Source: Chitinophaga ginsengisoli
GTDB lineage: Bacteria > Bacteroidota > Bacteroidia > Chitinophagales > Chitinophagaceae
Assembly: GCF_003014595.1 (NCBI RefSeq)
Contig: NZ_PYGK01000006.1
Coordinates: 248,001-312,000, forward strand
Length of the DNA: 64,000 nt
Direction of reading: 5' to 3'
Of this stretch, positions 44,959 to 53,869 are shown piece after piece. Position 1 is the stretch's first letter; the number at the start of each line of letters is the position of its first letter. The position numbers and the translations under genes are program-made. Under the pieces are notes generated by a model. The model did not search any database. It was not told the origin of the DNA and saw only the letters and a list, made by a program, of their open reading frames with translations.

Positions 44959-46638
44959 ATGGAATTGAATAAATATAGCAAGACGCTCACCCAGGACCCT
45001 ACACAGCCAGCCGCACAGGCGCAGCTGTATGGAATAGGTTTAACTGAAGAAGATCTGAAAAAAGCGCAGGTAGGCGTTGCCAGTATGGGCTACGACGGTA
45101 ACACCTGTAATATGCACCTCAATGACCTCGCTCAGCAGGTCAAAAAAGGCGTCTGGGCTAATGATCTCGTCGGACTTACTTTCCATACCATTGGCGTCAG
45201 CGACGGTATGAGTAATGGTACACCAGGTATGCGTTATTCGCTGGTCAGCCGTGACCTGATTGCTGATTCCATCGAAACTGTTTGTGGTGCACAATATTAT
45301 GATGCACTGATCACCGTACCAGGCTGCGATAAGAACATGCCTGGCTCCCTGATGGCAATGGGTCGCCTGAACCGCCCGTCCATCATGGTATATGGTGGTA
45401 CGATCGCTCCCGGTAAATATAAAGGACAGGACCTCAACATCATATCCGCATTTGAAGCACTTGGCCAGAAGATGGCGGGTCAGCTGAATGATGAGGACTT
45501 CAAAGGAATTGTACAGCATTCCTGCCCTGGCGCCGGCGCCTGTGGTGGTATGTATACGGCTAATACCATGTCATCAGCTATTGAGGCATTGGGTATGAGC
45601 CTTCCTTACAGTTCTTCCAGCCCTGCACTGAGCAAGGAAAAACAACAGGAATGTCTGGAAGCAGGTAAATATATTCGCCTGTTGCTGGAAAAAGATATTA
45701 AGCCTACCGATATCATGACCTTCGAGGCATTTGAAAATGCCGCTACGGTTGTGATGGCCCTTGGGGGTAGTACCAATGCGGTATTACACTTCATCGCCAT
45801 AGCAAAGTCAGTAGGTGTGAAATTCACTTTGCAGGATTTCCAGCGTATCAGTGACAAAACGCCGCTGATCGCCGACCTGAAACCAAGTGGTAAATACCTG
45901 ATGGAAGACCTGCACAACATTGGCGGTGTTCCCCTGGTAATGAAATATTTATTGAAGAAAGGTTATCTGCACGGACATTGTCTGACCGTAACCGGCAAGA
46001 CCCTGGCAGAGAACCTGGAGAGTGTGCCTGATCTGGATTTCGAATCACAGCACATTATCGTTCCTACAGAGCAGCCACTGAAAGCTACCGGTCACATACA
46101 GATGCTGTATGGTAACCTGGCAGAACAGGGTTCTGTAGCAAAAATAACCGGTAAGGAAGGCCTGAGCTTCCGTGGACCTGCACGTGTGTTTGACGGTGAG
46201 TTTGAACTGATAGCAGGTATCCAGAGCGGCCGTGTGCAGAAAGGAGATGTGGTGGTGATCAGGCAGGTAGGGCCTAAAGGCGCCCCTGGTATGCCAGAAA
46301 TGCTGAAGCCAACATCCGCTATCATGGGTGTGGGCCTTGGCAAGAACGTGGCGCTGATCACAGACGGGCGTTTTTCCGGTGGTACACACGGTTTTGTGGT
46401 AGGTCATATCACACCGGAAGCCTATGAAGGCGGTACCATCGCGCTGGTAAAAGACAATGATATTATTGAAATAGATGCCGAAAAGAACACGATCAATGTG
46501 GAACTGAGTGCGGAAGAACTGGCAGCCCGCAGGGCACAGTGGGTAAAACCTGCATTGAAAGTTAACAACGGTATATTATTAAAATACGCAAAACTCGTTT
46601 CAAATGCAACAGAAGGATGTGTTACCGATGAAGCCTGA
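44959..46638 (+). CDS. ilvD: Dihydroxy-acid dehydratase
   Basis: Fe-S dehydratase of 559 residues that makes the 2-oxo acids of Val and Ile. Cluster-binding Cys residues are in VPGCDKNMPGSLM and HSCPGAGACGGMYTANTMSS, and the C-terminal half has TDGRFSGGTHGFVVGHITPEA. Length is normal for the short, [2Fe-2S] or [4Fe-4S] IlvD class. The last 11 bp overlap the start chosen for ilvB, which suggests coupled translation. Confidence 0.97.
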   Translation: MELNKYSKTLTQDPTQPAAQAQLYGIGLTEEDLKKAQVGVASMGYDGNTCNMHLNDLAQQVKKGVWANDLVGLTFHTIGVSDGMSNGTPGMRYSLVSRDLIADSIETVCGAQYYDALITVPGCDKNMPGSLMAMGRLNRPSIMVYGGTIAPGKYKGQDLNIISAFEALGQKMAGQLNDEDFKGIVQHSCPGAGACGGMYTANTMSSAIEALGMSLPYSSSSPALSKEKQQECLEAGKYIRLLLEKDIKPTDIMTFEAFENAATVVMALGGSTNAVLHFIAIAKSVGVKFTLQDFQRISDKTPLIADLKPSGKYLMEDLHNIGGVPLVMKYLLKKGYLHGHCLTVTGKTLAENLESVPDLDFESQHIIVPTEQPLKATGHIQMLYGNLAEQGSVAKITGKEGLSFRGPARVFDGEFELIAGIQSGRVQKGDVVVIRQVGPKGAPGMPEMLKPTSAIMGVGLGKNVALITDGRFSGGTHGFVVGHITPEAYEGGTIALVKDNDIIEIDAEKNTINVELSAEELAARRAQWVKPALKVNNGILLKYAKLVSNATEGCVTDEA

Positions 46639-48358
46639 GCCGGCAGAAAAGCGGGCAGCAACAGCTGCTCCCCTTAATATCACTGGTTCTGAGGCAGTGA
46701 TCCGCTCGCTGATTGCAGAAGGTGTAGAAACCATTTTCGGCTATCCGGGAGGCGCTATTATGCCCATTTATGATGCCCTGTACGATTTTCAGGATAAAGT
46801 CCATCATATATTGGTCCGTCACGAACAAGGTGCGACGCATGCTGCACAGGGCTATGCACGCACTTCCGGCAAAACCGGGGTGGTCTTCGCTACTTCCGGT
46901 CCCGGTGCTACCAACCTGGTAACAGGTCTGGCAGATGCTTATATGGACTCTACACCAATGGTCTGCATTACCGGCCAGGTGGCAGCACACTTGCTGGGTA
47001 CCGATGCTTTCCAGGAAACAGATGTAATTGGTATCACCATGCCGATTACTAAATGGAACATCCAGGTAACACGTCCGGAAGATATTCCGGGTGCTATCGC
47101 CAAAGCATTCTACATTGCAGGTAGCGGTCGTCCGGGACCTGTCCTGGTAGATATCACCAGGAATGCGCAGGTAGCAAAATTCGATTTTGAATATAAGAAA
47201 TGTGATTATATCCGCAGCTACCGTCCTGTACCAGAAATGGATCCGGAGGCAGTGAAAGAAGCAGCAGCATTGATCAACAGCGCAAAGAGACCATATATCT
47301 TCTGTGGCCATGGTGTATTGCTGGCAGGTGCTGAAAAAGAACTGATCACGCTTGCAGAAAAGGCAGGTATACCTATTGCTTCTACCTTGCTTGGTTTGTC
47401 TGCAGTGCCTGTAGATCATCCTATGTATGTAGGTTATCTGGGTATGCACGGTAACTATGCACCGAACATCATGACAAATGAGTGTGATGTGCTGATTGCT
47501 GTGGGCATGCGTTTCGACGACCGTATCACCGGTGATGTTTCTCAGTTTGTGAAGCAGGCAAAGGTGATCCACATCGAAATTGATGCAGCTGAGATTAACA
47601 AGATCATCAAGGCAGATGTAGCTGTACATGCAGATGCTAAAACGGCGCTGACCGCTTTGATAAAGCTGGTAGAACCTGCTAAACATGACGAGTGGCTGAA
47701 AGGTTTCCGTGAGGCAGATAAGAAAGAAGAGGAGAAGGTAAGCCAGAAAGAACTGTATCCTGCAGAAGGCGGTTTAAAAATGGCCGAAGTAGTACGCATG
47801 ATATCAGAAAGAACAGAAGGCAAAGCTGTACTGGTAACAGACGTAGGGCAACACCAGATGATCGCTTCCCGTTACTATCGTTTTAAAGATCCTAATACCA
47901 ATATCACTTCCGGTGGTATGGGAACCATGGGTTTTGCACTGCCGGCAGCGATGGGTGCGAAAGTAGGTACGCCTGAAAAAGAAGTAGTAGCAGTAATCGG
48001 AGATGGTTGTTTCCAGATGACATTACAGGAACTGGGGACGATCTATCAGTCTGAAATAGGTGTTAAGATTGTGATCCTGAATAACAATTTCCTTGGCATG
48101 GTACGTCAATGGCAACAGTTGTTCTTTGACAAACGTTATTCGTCCACAGAAATGATCAACCCCGACTTTGTACAGATTGCAAAAGGGTTCTTCGTTCCAG
48201 GTAGAAAAGTAACAGACCGTGCAGATATCGTAGCTGCTGTAGATGAGATGATCTCACACAAAGGCGCTTATCTGCTGGAAGTTGTAGTGGAAAAAGAAGA
48301 TAACGTATTCCCAATGGTACCTTCCGGCCAGCCAATAGCAAACATCCGGCTTGAGTAG
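46628..48358 (+). CDS. ilvB: Acetolactate synthase, large (catalytic) subunit
   Basis: TPP-dependent enzyme of 576 residues that joins pyruvate with pyruvate or 2-oxobutyrate. The N-terminal domain shows ETIFGYPGGAIMPIYDAL and the catalytic Glu in VRHEQGATHAAQGYAR. The TPP/Mg motif is GDGCFQMTLQELGTI with ILNNNFLGMVRQWQ. I chose the ATG at 46628 (MKPEPAEKR), which has an AGAAGGA sequence 10 bp upstream; an in-frame ATG at 46604 is an alternative. Either start overlaps the ilvD end. The regulatory subunit follows at 48401. Confidence 0.96.
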   Translation: MKPEPAEKRAATAAPLNITGSEAVIRSLIAEGVETIFGYPGGAIMPIYDALYDFQDKVHHILVRHEQGATHAAQGYARTSGKTGVVFATSGPGATNLVTGLADAYMDSTPMVCITGQVAAHLLGTDAFQETDVIGITMPITKWNIQVTRPEDIPGAIAKAFYIAGSGRPGPVLVDITRNAQVAKFDFEYKKCDYIRSYRPVPEMDPEAVKEAAALINSAKRPYIFCGHGVLLAGAEKELITLAEKAGIPIASTLLGLSAVPVDHPMYVGYLGMHGNYAPNIMTNECDVLIAVGMRFDDRITGDVSQFVKQAKVIHIEIDAAEINKIIKADVAVHADAKTALTALIKLVEPAKHDEWLKGFREADKKEEEKVSQKELYPAEGGLKMAEVVRMISERTEGKAVLVTDVGQHQMIASRYYRFKDPNTNITSGGMGTMGFALPAAMGAKVGTPEKEVVAVIGDGCFQMTLQELGTIYQSEIGVKIVILNNNFLGMVRQWQQLFFDKRYSSTEMINPDFVQIAKGFFVPGRKVTDRADIVAAVDEMISHKGAYLLEVVVEKEDNVFPMVPSGQPIANIRLE

Positions 48359-48400
48359 CAGTGGGAAAGAAGGAATTCAGCAATCATTAACACGAACACT

Positions 48401-48991
48401 ATGCAAAAAGAATATACAATAACGGTATATACGGAAGACAGGATCGGTATCACGAACCGTATCACCGTTATCTTTACACGCAGAGGTATCAACATCACCA
48501 GCCTGACAACGGCTGAAACGGAGATCCCGGGCGTATATAAATTCATCATCACCGTAATATCTGAAAAAGAAAAGCTGGTAAAGATCGTAGGTCAGATAGA
48601 AAGACTGATAGAAATTCACCGTGCTTTTGTACATGAAGAAGATGAGGTGGTATACCAGGAACTGGCACTTTACAAGATATCTACAAAAGCATTGCAGAAC
48701 GGTAATATCGAACTGCTGATCCGTGAGAATAATGCACGTATCCTGACGCTTACCGACGAGTATTTTGTATTGGAGAAAACCGGTCATCAGCAGGAGCTGA
48801 TTGACTTACAGGCAAAGCTGGCGCCATATGGTCTGATCGAATATTCCAAGAGCGGAAGAGTGGCAATCGTAAAATGGAGCCGCCGTTTCCATGATCATCT
48901 GAAAGAGCTGGAAACCCGTCGCCCTGACAACCTGAAACAGGCACAGTACAGTGAGCATACGGAAGTTTCGGCAGAGGAGGAAAGTATCTAG
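48401..48991 (+). CDS. ilvN: Acetolactate synthase, small (regulatory) subunit
   Basis: Regulatory subunit of 196 residues. An N-terminal ACT domain (about 1-78) begins YTITVYTEDRIGITNRITVI and has RRGINITSLTTAETEIPGVY, the Val-binding fold of IlvN/IlvH. The C-terminal domain (about 85-165) contains the ELALYKIST and ELIDLQAKLAPYGLIEYSKSG segments that activate the large subunit. A tail after residue 165 (LKELETRRPDNLKQAQYS) is longer than in E. coli IlvH. The gap to ilvB is 42 bp and to ilvC 38 bp. Confidence 0.94.
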   Translation: MQKEYTITVYTEDRIGITNRITVIFTRRGINITSLTTAETEIPGVYKFIITVISEKEKLVKIVGQIERLIEIHRAFVHEEDEVVYQELALYKISTKALQNGNIELLIRENNARILTLTDEYFVLEKTGHQQELIDLQAKLAPYGLIEYSKSGRVAIVKWSRRFHDHLKELETRRPDNLKQAQYSEHTEVSAEEESI

Positions 48992-49029
48992 TTTAAATAA
49001 TTCATAAAATAAACAAACACTATCAAAAC

Positions 49030-50073
49030 ATGGCAACCATCAATTTTGGAGGGGTACTGGAAGACGTAGTAACCAGAGAAGAATTCCCCATGGAAAAAGC
49101 TAGAGAAGTGCTGAAGAACGAAGTGATAGCTATCATTGGTTACGGCGTACAGGGCCCCGGCCAGGCACTGAACCTGAAAGATAACGGCTTTAACGTGATC
49201 GTAGGACAGCGTAAAGGTTCTAAAACATGGGATAAAGCTATCGCTGATGGCTGGGTACCAGGTAAGACACTGTTCGAAATCGAAGAAGCTGCACAGAAAG
49301 GTACTATCATCCAGTTCCTGTTGAGCGATGCCGGTCAGATCGCACTGTGGCCTACACTGAAGCCACACCTGACTAAAGGCAAGGCTTTATATTTCTCCCA
49401 TGGTTTTGGTATCACTTATAAAGACCAGACTGGTATTATTCCGCCTGCTGATGTGGATGTGATCCTGGTAGCCCCTAAAGGTTCCGGTACTTCCCTGCGC
49501 AGACTGTTCCTGGCTGGCCAGGGTCTGAACTCCAGCTTCGCTATATTCCAGGATGCAACCGGTAAAGCACGTGACCGCGTTATTGCGCTGGGTATCGGTG
49601 TTGGTTCCGGTTACCTGTTCGAAACAGATTTCAAGAAAGAAGTTACTTCTGACTTAACAGGTGAGCGTGGTACCCTGATGGGTGCTATCCAGGGTATCTT
49701 CGCTGCTCAGTATGAAGTACTGCGCAAGAATGGTCACTCTCCATCTGAAGCATTCAACGAAACAGTGGAAGAACTGACACAGTCTCTGATGCCACTCGTT
49801 GCTGAAAATGGTATGGACTGGATGTATGCTAACTGTTCTACTACCGCTCAGCGTGGTGCGCTGGACTGGTGGAAGAAATTCAAAGATGCAAGCCAGCCTG
49901 TATTTGAAGAACTGTATGCAAGCGTTGCTGCTGGTAAAGAAGCTGCACGTTCTATCGCATCCAACAGTACTCCTGACTACCGCGAGAAACTGGAAGTAGA
50001 ACTGAAAGAACTGCGCGAAAGCGAAATGTGGCAGGCAGGTGCGGCTGTAAGAAAGCTGCGTCCTAACGCTTAA
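49030..50073 (+). CDS. ilvC: Ketol-acid reductoisomerase
   Basis: NADPH-dependent enzyme of 347 residues, class I length. The dinucleotide loop reads IIGYGVQGPGQALNLKDNG instead of the GYGSQGHAHA of many homologues; I believe this is the usual Bacteroidota form and not a defect. Cofactor specificity residues lie in GQRKGSKTWDKA, and SHGFGITY and the metal-binding DLTGERGTLMGA and VEELTQSLMPLV regions are present. A hairpin 21 bp downstream separates it from ilvA. Confidence 0.96.
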   Translation: MATINFGGVLEDVVTREEFPMEKAREVLKNEVIAIIGYGVQGPGQALNLKDNGFNVIVGQRKGSKTWDKAIADGWVPGKTLFEIEEAAQKGTIIQFLLSDAGQIALWPTLKPHLTKGKALYFSHGFGITYKDQTGIIPPADVDVILVAPKGSGTSLRRLFLAGQGLNSSFAIFQDATGKARDRVIALGIGVGSGYLFETDFKKEVTSDLTGERGTLMGAIQGIFAAQYEVLRKNGHSPSEAFNETVEELTQSLMPLVAENGMDWMYANCSTTAQRGALDWWKKFKDASQPVFEELYASVAAGKEAARSIASNSTPDYREKLEVELKELRESEMWQAGAAVRKLRPNA

Positions 50074-50094
50074 TTCAATATTTGATCAGTAATA

Positions 50095-50136
50095 AAGGAT
50101 CAGGAATTGGGCATTTTGCGTCGATTCCTGATCCTT
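50095..50136 (+). other. Hairpin between ilvC and ilvA
   Basis: AAGGATCAGGAAT pairs perfectly with ATTCCTGATCCTT (13 bp) around a 16-base loop. There is no proper T run, so it is more likely an mRNA stabiliser or processing site than a terminator. Confidence 0.6.
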
Positions 50137-50165
50137 AATTTCTGGTCCTTAATTTTTAAAGAACA

Positions 50166-51422
50166 ATGTCCCAGGTACTAACAAGTGTGAACCCGCTCAA
50201 CATCCTTGATGCTGCGGTGAAGTTGAAACCTGTGGTGAATCGTACCCCGCTTACATACAGCGCTACGCTCTCCCGCAGGTATAATGCAGATGTCTATCTC
50301 AAAAGAGAAGACATGCAGATTGTAAGGTCTTATAAATTGCGTGGTGCATACAATCTGATTAGCAGCCTGGATAAAGAAGTACTGTCAAAAGGTGTTACCT
50401 GCGCGAGTGCTGGTAACCATGCACAGGGCTTTGCGTATGCATGCCGCCAGCTGGATATCAAAGGCGTTTGTTTTATGCCCATTATCACACCTAAACAGAA
50501 GGTGAACCAGGTGAGAATGTTCGGTGGCGATAACATCGAAATAAAACTGGTGGGTGATACTTTTGATGATTGTGCAGCTGAAGCCCAGGCTTTTACACAG
50601 GCGCACAACATGACTTTTATTCCCCCTTTTGATGATCCTAAGATCATCGAAGGACAAGGTACCGTGGCGGTGGAGATCCTGGAAGACCAGGCGAAGATCG
50701 ATTATGTGTTCGTGCCTATTGGTGGCGGCGGACTGGCAGCAGGCCTGGGTACTTATTTCAAAACATACAGCCCGCAAACACAGATCATTGGTGTGGAACC
50801 AGAAGGTGCACCATCCATGACACGTGCGCTGGAGAATGGCAGTCCGGTTACACTCGACGAAATAGAACGTTTCGTGGATGGTGCTGCTGTAAAGAGAGTA
50901 GGTGCGCTTACATTCAGCATCTGCAAAGATATTCTGAACAAAATGCAGCTGGTACCGGAAGGGAAAGTTTGCTCTACTATATTACGCCTGTATAATGAAG
51001 ATGCGATTGTGGTGGAACCTGCAGGTGCATTGTCTATCGCAGCGCTTGATTACTACGCAAAAGAGATAGAAGGGAAGAAAGTGGTGTGTGTGGTGAGTGG
51101 CAGTAACAACGATATCGATCGTATGCAGGAGATCAAGGAACGCTCACTGTTATACGAAGGATTGAAACATTACTTCATCATTCGCTTTGTACAGCGCCCT
51201 GGTGCTTTGAAAGAGTTTGTGAATCATGTACTGGGCCCTGATGATGACATCACCCGTTTTGAATTTATCCAGAAGCATAATAAGGAGATGGGACCTGCTC
51301 TGATCGGTGTGGAGCTGAAGAGGAGAGAAGACTATGATATCCTGCTGGCTAACTTCCGGAAGTATAACATTCACTTTACAGAGCTGAATAAAGATGATGA
51401 CCTCTTCGGTTATCTGGTATAA
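50166..51422 (+). CDS. ilvA: Threonine dehydratase (biosynthetic)
   Basis: PLP enzyme of 418 residues that makes 2-oxobutyrate for Ile synthesis. The cofactor Lys57 lies in VRSYKLRGAYN, the phosphate loop is VPIGGGGLAAGLGTY, and CASAGNHAQGFAYACR is the substrate Asn loop. A C-terminal regulatory ACT-like domain (about 335-418) with IIRFVQRPGALKEFVNHVLG is present, in line with feedback control; only one such repeat is seen, as in the shorter IlvA form. Its place at the end of ilvE-D-B-N-C supports the biosynthetic role. A terminator follows at 51448. Confidence 0.94.
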   Translation: MSQVLTSVNPLNILDAAVKLKPVVNRTPLTYSATLSRRYNADVYLKREDMQIVRSYKLRGAYNLISSLDKEVLSKGVTCASAGNHAQGFAYACRQLDIKGVCFMPIITPKQKVNQVRMFGGDNIEIKLVGDTFDDCAAEAQAFTQAHNMTFIPPFDDPKIIEGQGTVAVEILEDQAKIDYVFVPIGGGGLAAGLGTYFKTYSPQTQIIGVEPEGAPSMTRALENGSPVTLDEIERFVDGAAVKRVGALTFSICKDILNKMQLVPEGKVCSTILRLYNEDAIVVEPAGALSIAALDYYAKEIEGKKVVCVVSGSNNDIDRMQEIKERSLLYEGLKHYFIIRFVQRPGALKEFVNHVLGPDDDITRFEFIQKHNKEMGPALIGVELKRREDYDILLANFRKYNIHFTELNKDDDLFGYLV

Positions 51423-51447
51423 AGCATTGATATCTTTTGTTTTTGAG

Positions 51448-51490
51448 AAAGGGCATTATGTTTTGGTTATAAAACATGATGCCCTTTCTG
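51448..51490 (+). terminator. Intrinsic terminator of the ilv operon
   Basis: AAAGGGCAT-ATGTTTT pairs with AAAACAT-ATGCCCTTT with a single T/G opposition, followed by TTTCT. It ends the ilv transcript. Confidence 0.8.
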
Positions 51491-51543
51491 CATATATGCG
51501 CAAATACCTTTTTTTATCATAATTTAAAGTCAAAATATGTAGT

Positions 51544-52497
51544 ATGAGTAATTTTATGCAGGCGGCTATTTTGCCTGAATTTGGGCCGGCCACTGCTTTC
51601 AGGATCGAGAAAGTAGCAATACCGCTTCCGGCGGCAGGACAGGTGCTTGTTAAAGTGAAAGCTATCGGATTAAACCCTGTTGATTTCAAAACCCGGTCTG
51701 GTAAAGGCTATGCTTCTTATCAGACATTGCCCGCCATCCTTGGATGGGATATAGCAGGCGAAGTAGTAAGTGTGGGAGACGGTGTGAGTAAGTTCTCTAT
51801 AGGCGACCGCATATTCGGCATGAGTAATTTCCCCAATCCCGGCAACGCATACGCAGAGTATGCTGTAGTACAGGAAGAAGAGTTTGCCATTATTCCTAAG
51901 AATATTTCATATGAGATAGCTGCAGGTACTCCGCTGGCCGGCCTTACCGCCTGGGAAGCCCTGTTTGATCATGCAGGTGTAACCTGGGGGCAGCGCGTAC
52001 TGATACAGGCAGCAGCCGGTGGGGTAGGACATATAGCAGTGCAGCTGGCCAAGTGGAAGCGTTGTTTTGTGGCGGCTACTGCATCAGCAGCCAATCATCC
52101 TTTCCTCACAGAATTAGGAGTAGATCAGCTGGTAGACTATAAAACACAGCGTTTTGAAGATGTAGTAGAGAAGGTAGATGTAGTGATAGATGGTATGGGC
52201 GGTGAAACAGCACTCCGTTCTATCGATGTGTTAAATCCCGGTGGTATACTGGTGTCATTGCCAAGTATGTATAAAGACGATCCGGCTGTTATTGCCCGGG
52301 CAAAAGAAAGAGGTGTGGATGTGAAGTGGATGTCTGTAAGGCCTTCCGGGGAACGCATGGAGCAACTGGCCTTCCTCCTTAGCAATAACCGTCTGAAAGT
52401 GCAGGTAGATGAAACTTTCCCGCTGACGGAGATCGTTCATGCGCACCAGCGGCTGGAAGACGGGCATGGCAAAGGGAAAATAGTGCTGACGGTGTAG
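51544..52497 (+). CDS. Zinc-free quinone oxidoreductase-like medium-chain dehydrogenase
   Basis: NAD(P)-dependent oxidoreductase of 317 residues. The N-terminal GroES-like domain (about 10-125) shows VKVKAIGLNPVDFKTRSG, typical of the quinone-reductase branch of medium-chain dehydrogenases, without the Cys ligands of zinc alcohol dehydrogenases. The Rossmann loop is IQAAAGGVGHIAVQLAKW (about 155-172). The substrate is probably a quinone or an alpha,beta-unsaturated carbonyl, not determinable here. It is followed after 123 bp by an FAD oxidoreductase, possibly under a separate promoter. Confidence 0.9.
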   Translation: MSNFMQAAILPEFGPATAFRIEKVAIPLPAAGQVLVKVKAIGLNPVDFKTRSGKGYASYQTLPAILGWDIAGEVVSVGDGVSKFSIGDRIFGMSNFPNPGNAYAEYAVVQEEEFAIIPKNISYEIAAGTPLAGLTAWEALFDHAGVTWGQRVLIQAAAGGVGHIAVQLAKWKRCFVAATASAANHPFLTELGVDQLVDYKTQRFEDVVEKVDVVIDGMGGETALRSIDVLNPGGILVSLPSMYKDDPAVIARAKERGVDVKWMSVRPSGERMEQLAFLLSNNRLKVQVDETFPLTEIVHAHQRLEDGHGKGKIVLTV

Positions 52498-52620
52498 TCA
52501 GAAGGGAATAGAGATTGAAATATAATAAATGTCAGCTTGACATCAATAAAAAGAGTACATTTACAATACATATTCTATTCCGGCGTTTTGAAAACAGGCT
52601 GATAGCCAAATCAGGAGGTT

Positions 52621-53751
52621 ATGCTTAGCTACTGGGAAAAACAGAGCCTTTTACAATACGACTATATCATTGCCGGCAGTGGTATAGTGGGGCTTTCCAC
52701 TGCTATCAGCCTCAAAGACAAGCTGCCTGCAGCGCGGGTGCTGGTGTTGGAAAGCGATATTCTGCCTACGGGTGCCAGTACAAAGAATGCGGGCTTTGCC
52801 TGTATAGGTAGTCTGACGGAGCTGCTGTCTGATTTCAGTAATATGCCCCGGGAAGAAGTGCTTGGTCTTTTGCAGATGCGGCGCAATGGTTTGCAGTTAT
52901 TGCGCCGGCGTATAGGAGATGAGGCGATGCAATACCGGGAAGCCGGTAGTTATGAACTAATAGGCATGCAGGAAGAACATGCCCTCGCGCAACTGGACAG
53001 TGTGAACAATGTTTTAAGACCATTGCTAGGGGGAGACGCCTTTACATTGGCCAGCGATAAAATAGACGGATTCGGTTTTAATAAGGACTTCGTAAGAGCG
53101 CTGATCCGCAATAATTATGAAGGAGAACTGCATACCGGCAGGATGATGCGTAGTCTGATAGACATCGCCATTGCAAGAGGGGTCGAAATAAAAACCGGTT
53201 GCAGGGTAAGTCACCTTGAAGATCTGCATACGGGCGTAAGGGTAACTGTCCCGACAGCAGAAGGAGAGGAGGTCGGATTTATGGCCAGAAGGGTGGCCGT
53301 CTGCACGAATGCCTTTGCCCGGCAATTGTTGCCGGAACTGGATCTGCAGCCTGGCAGAGGACAGGTATTACTAACAAACGTGATTCCCGGCCTGCGCTTT
53401 AAAGGCGTCTTTCATATGGACGAAGGATATTATTACTTCCGGGAACTGGACGGAAGGGTGTTGTTTGGCGGGGGGCGCAATCTCGACTTTGAGAAAGAAA
53501 CCACAACAAGCTTTGATCTTAATCCGGAGATACAACAGCAATTGGAAAACCGGTTGCACAATATTATCTTACCAGGACAATCCTTTATGATAACTGACCG
53601 CTGGACCGGTATCATGGCTTTTGGTCGGACCCGCCAGCCACTGATCCGTTACCATACACACAACATCGTGCTCGGCGTCCGGATGGGCGGTATGGGCGTC
53701 GCAATAGGATCCGCTGTAGGAGAGCAACTCTCCGCATTCCTGACTGAATAA
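52621..53751 (+). CDS. FAD-dependent oxidoreductase (DAO family)
   Basis: Flavoprotein of 376 residues of the D-amino acid/glycine oxidase type. The FAD-binding loop is YIIAGSGIVGLSTAISL at the N terminus (GxGxxG), followed by the TGASTKNAGFACIG segment that contacts FAD, and the C-terminal DRWTGIMAFGRTRQP and VLGVRMGGMGVAIGSAVG complete the flavin site. Family members oxidise amines such as glycine, sarcosine or D-amino acids; no neighbour tells which. It precedes the xylose locus by 118 bp, which includes a palindromic operator candidate. Confidence 0.88.
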   Translation: MLSYWEKQSLLQYDYIIAGSGIVGLSTAISLKDKLPAARVLVLESDILPTGASTKNAGFACIGSLTELLSDFSNMPREEVLGLLQMRRNGLQLLRRRIGDEAMQYREAGSYELIGMQEEHALAQLDSVNNVLRPLLGGDAFTLASDKIDGFGFNKDFVRALIRNNYEGELHTGRMMRSLIDIAIARGVEIKTGCRVSHLEDLHTGVRVTVPTAEGEEVGFMARRVAVCTNAFARQLLPELDLQPGRGQVLLTNVIPGLRFKGVFHMDEGYYYFRELDGRVLFGGGRNLDFEKETTTSFDLNPEIQQQLENRLHNIILPGQSFMITDRWTGIMAFGRTRQPLIRYHTHNIVLGVRMGGMGVAIGSAVGEQLSAFLTE

Positions 53752-53795
53752 ACAATGAAAAACAAAAAAATATGTCCAACACGTAGTGAAAATTT

Positions 53796-53818
53796 TTAAA
53801 CGTAAATTTTACGTTTAA
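53796..53818. promoter_or_regulatory. Palindromic operator candidate before the sugar symporter
   Basis: TTAAACGTAAA, T, TTTACGTTTAA: two perfect 11-bp half-sites around one central base, ending 51 bp before the symporter start. The form and position fit a repressor or activator binding site for the xylose genes, but no xylose regulator is encoded in the window. Confidence 0.6.
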
Positions 53819-53869
53819 TTAAAATGTTGCTATATTGATTCCTAATTTATTTATTACCACGTTTTTTTT

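Noticed and set aside
46622..47686. 354-codon open frame antisense to ilvB
   Set aside because: Cys/His-rich random-looking product, exactly opposite a well conserved gene; a shadow of codon bias.
49030..50073. GPGQ instead of the common GHAH in the IlvC nucleotide loop
   Set aside because: All other motifs are intact and I believe this is the normal Bacteroidota form, not a mutation.
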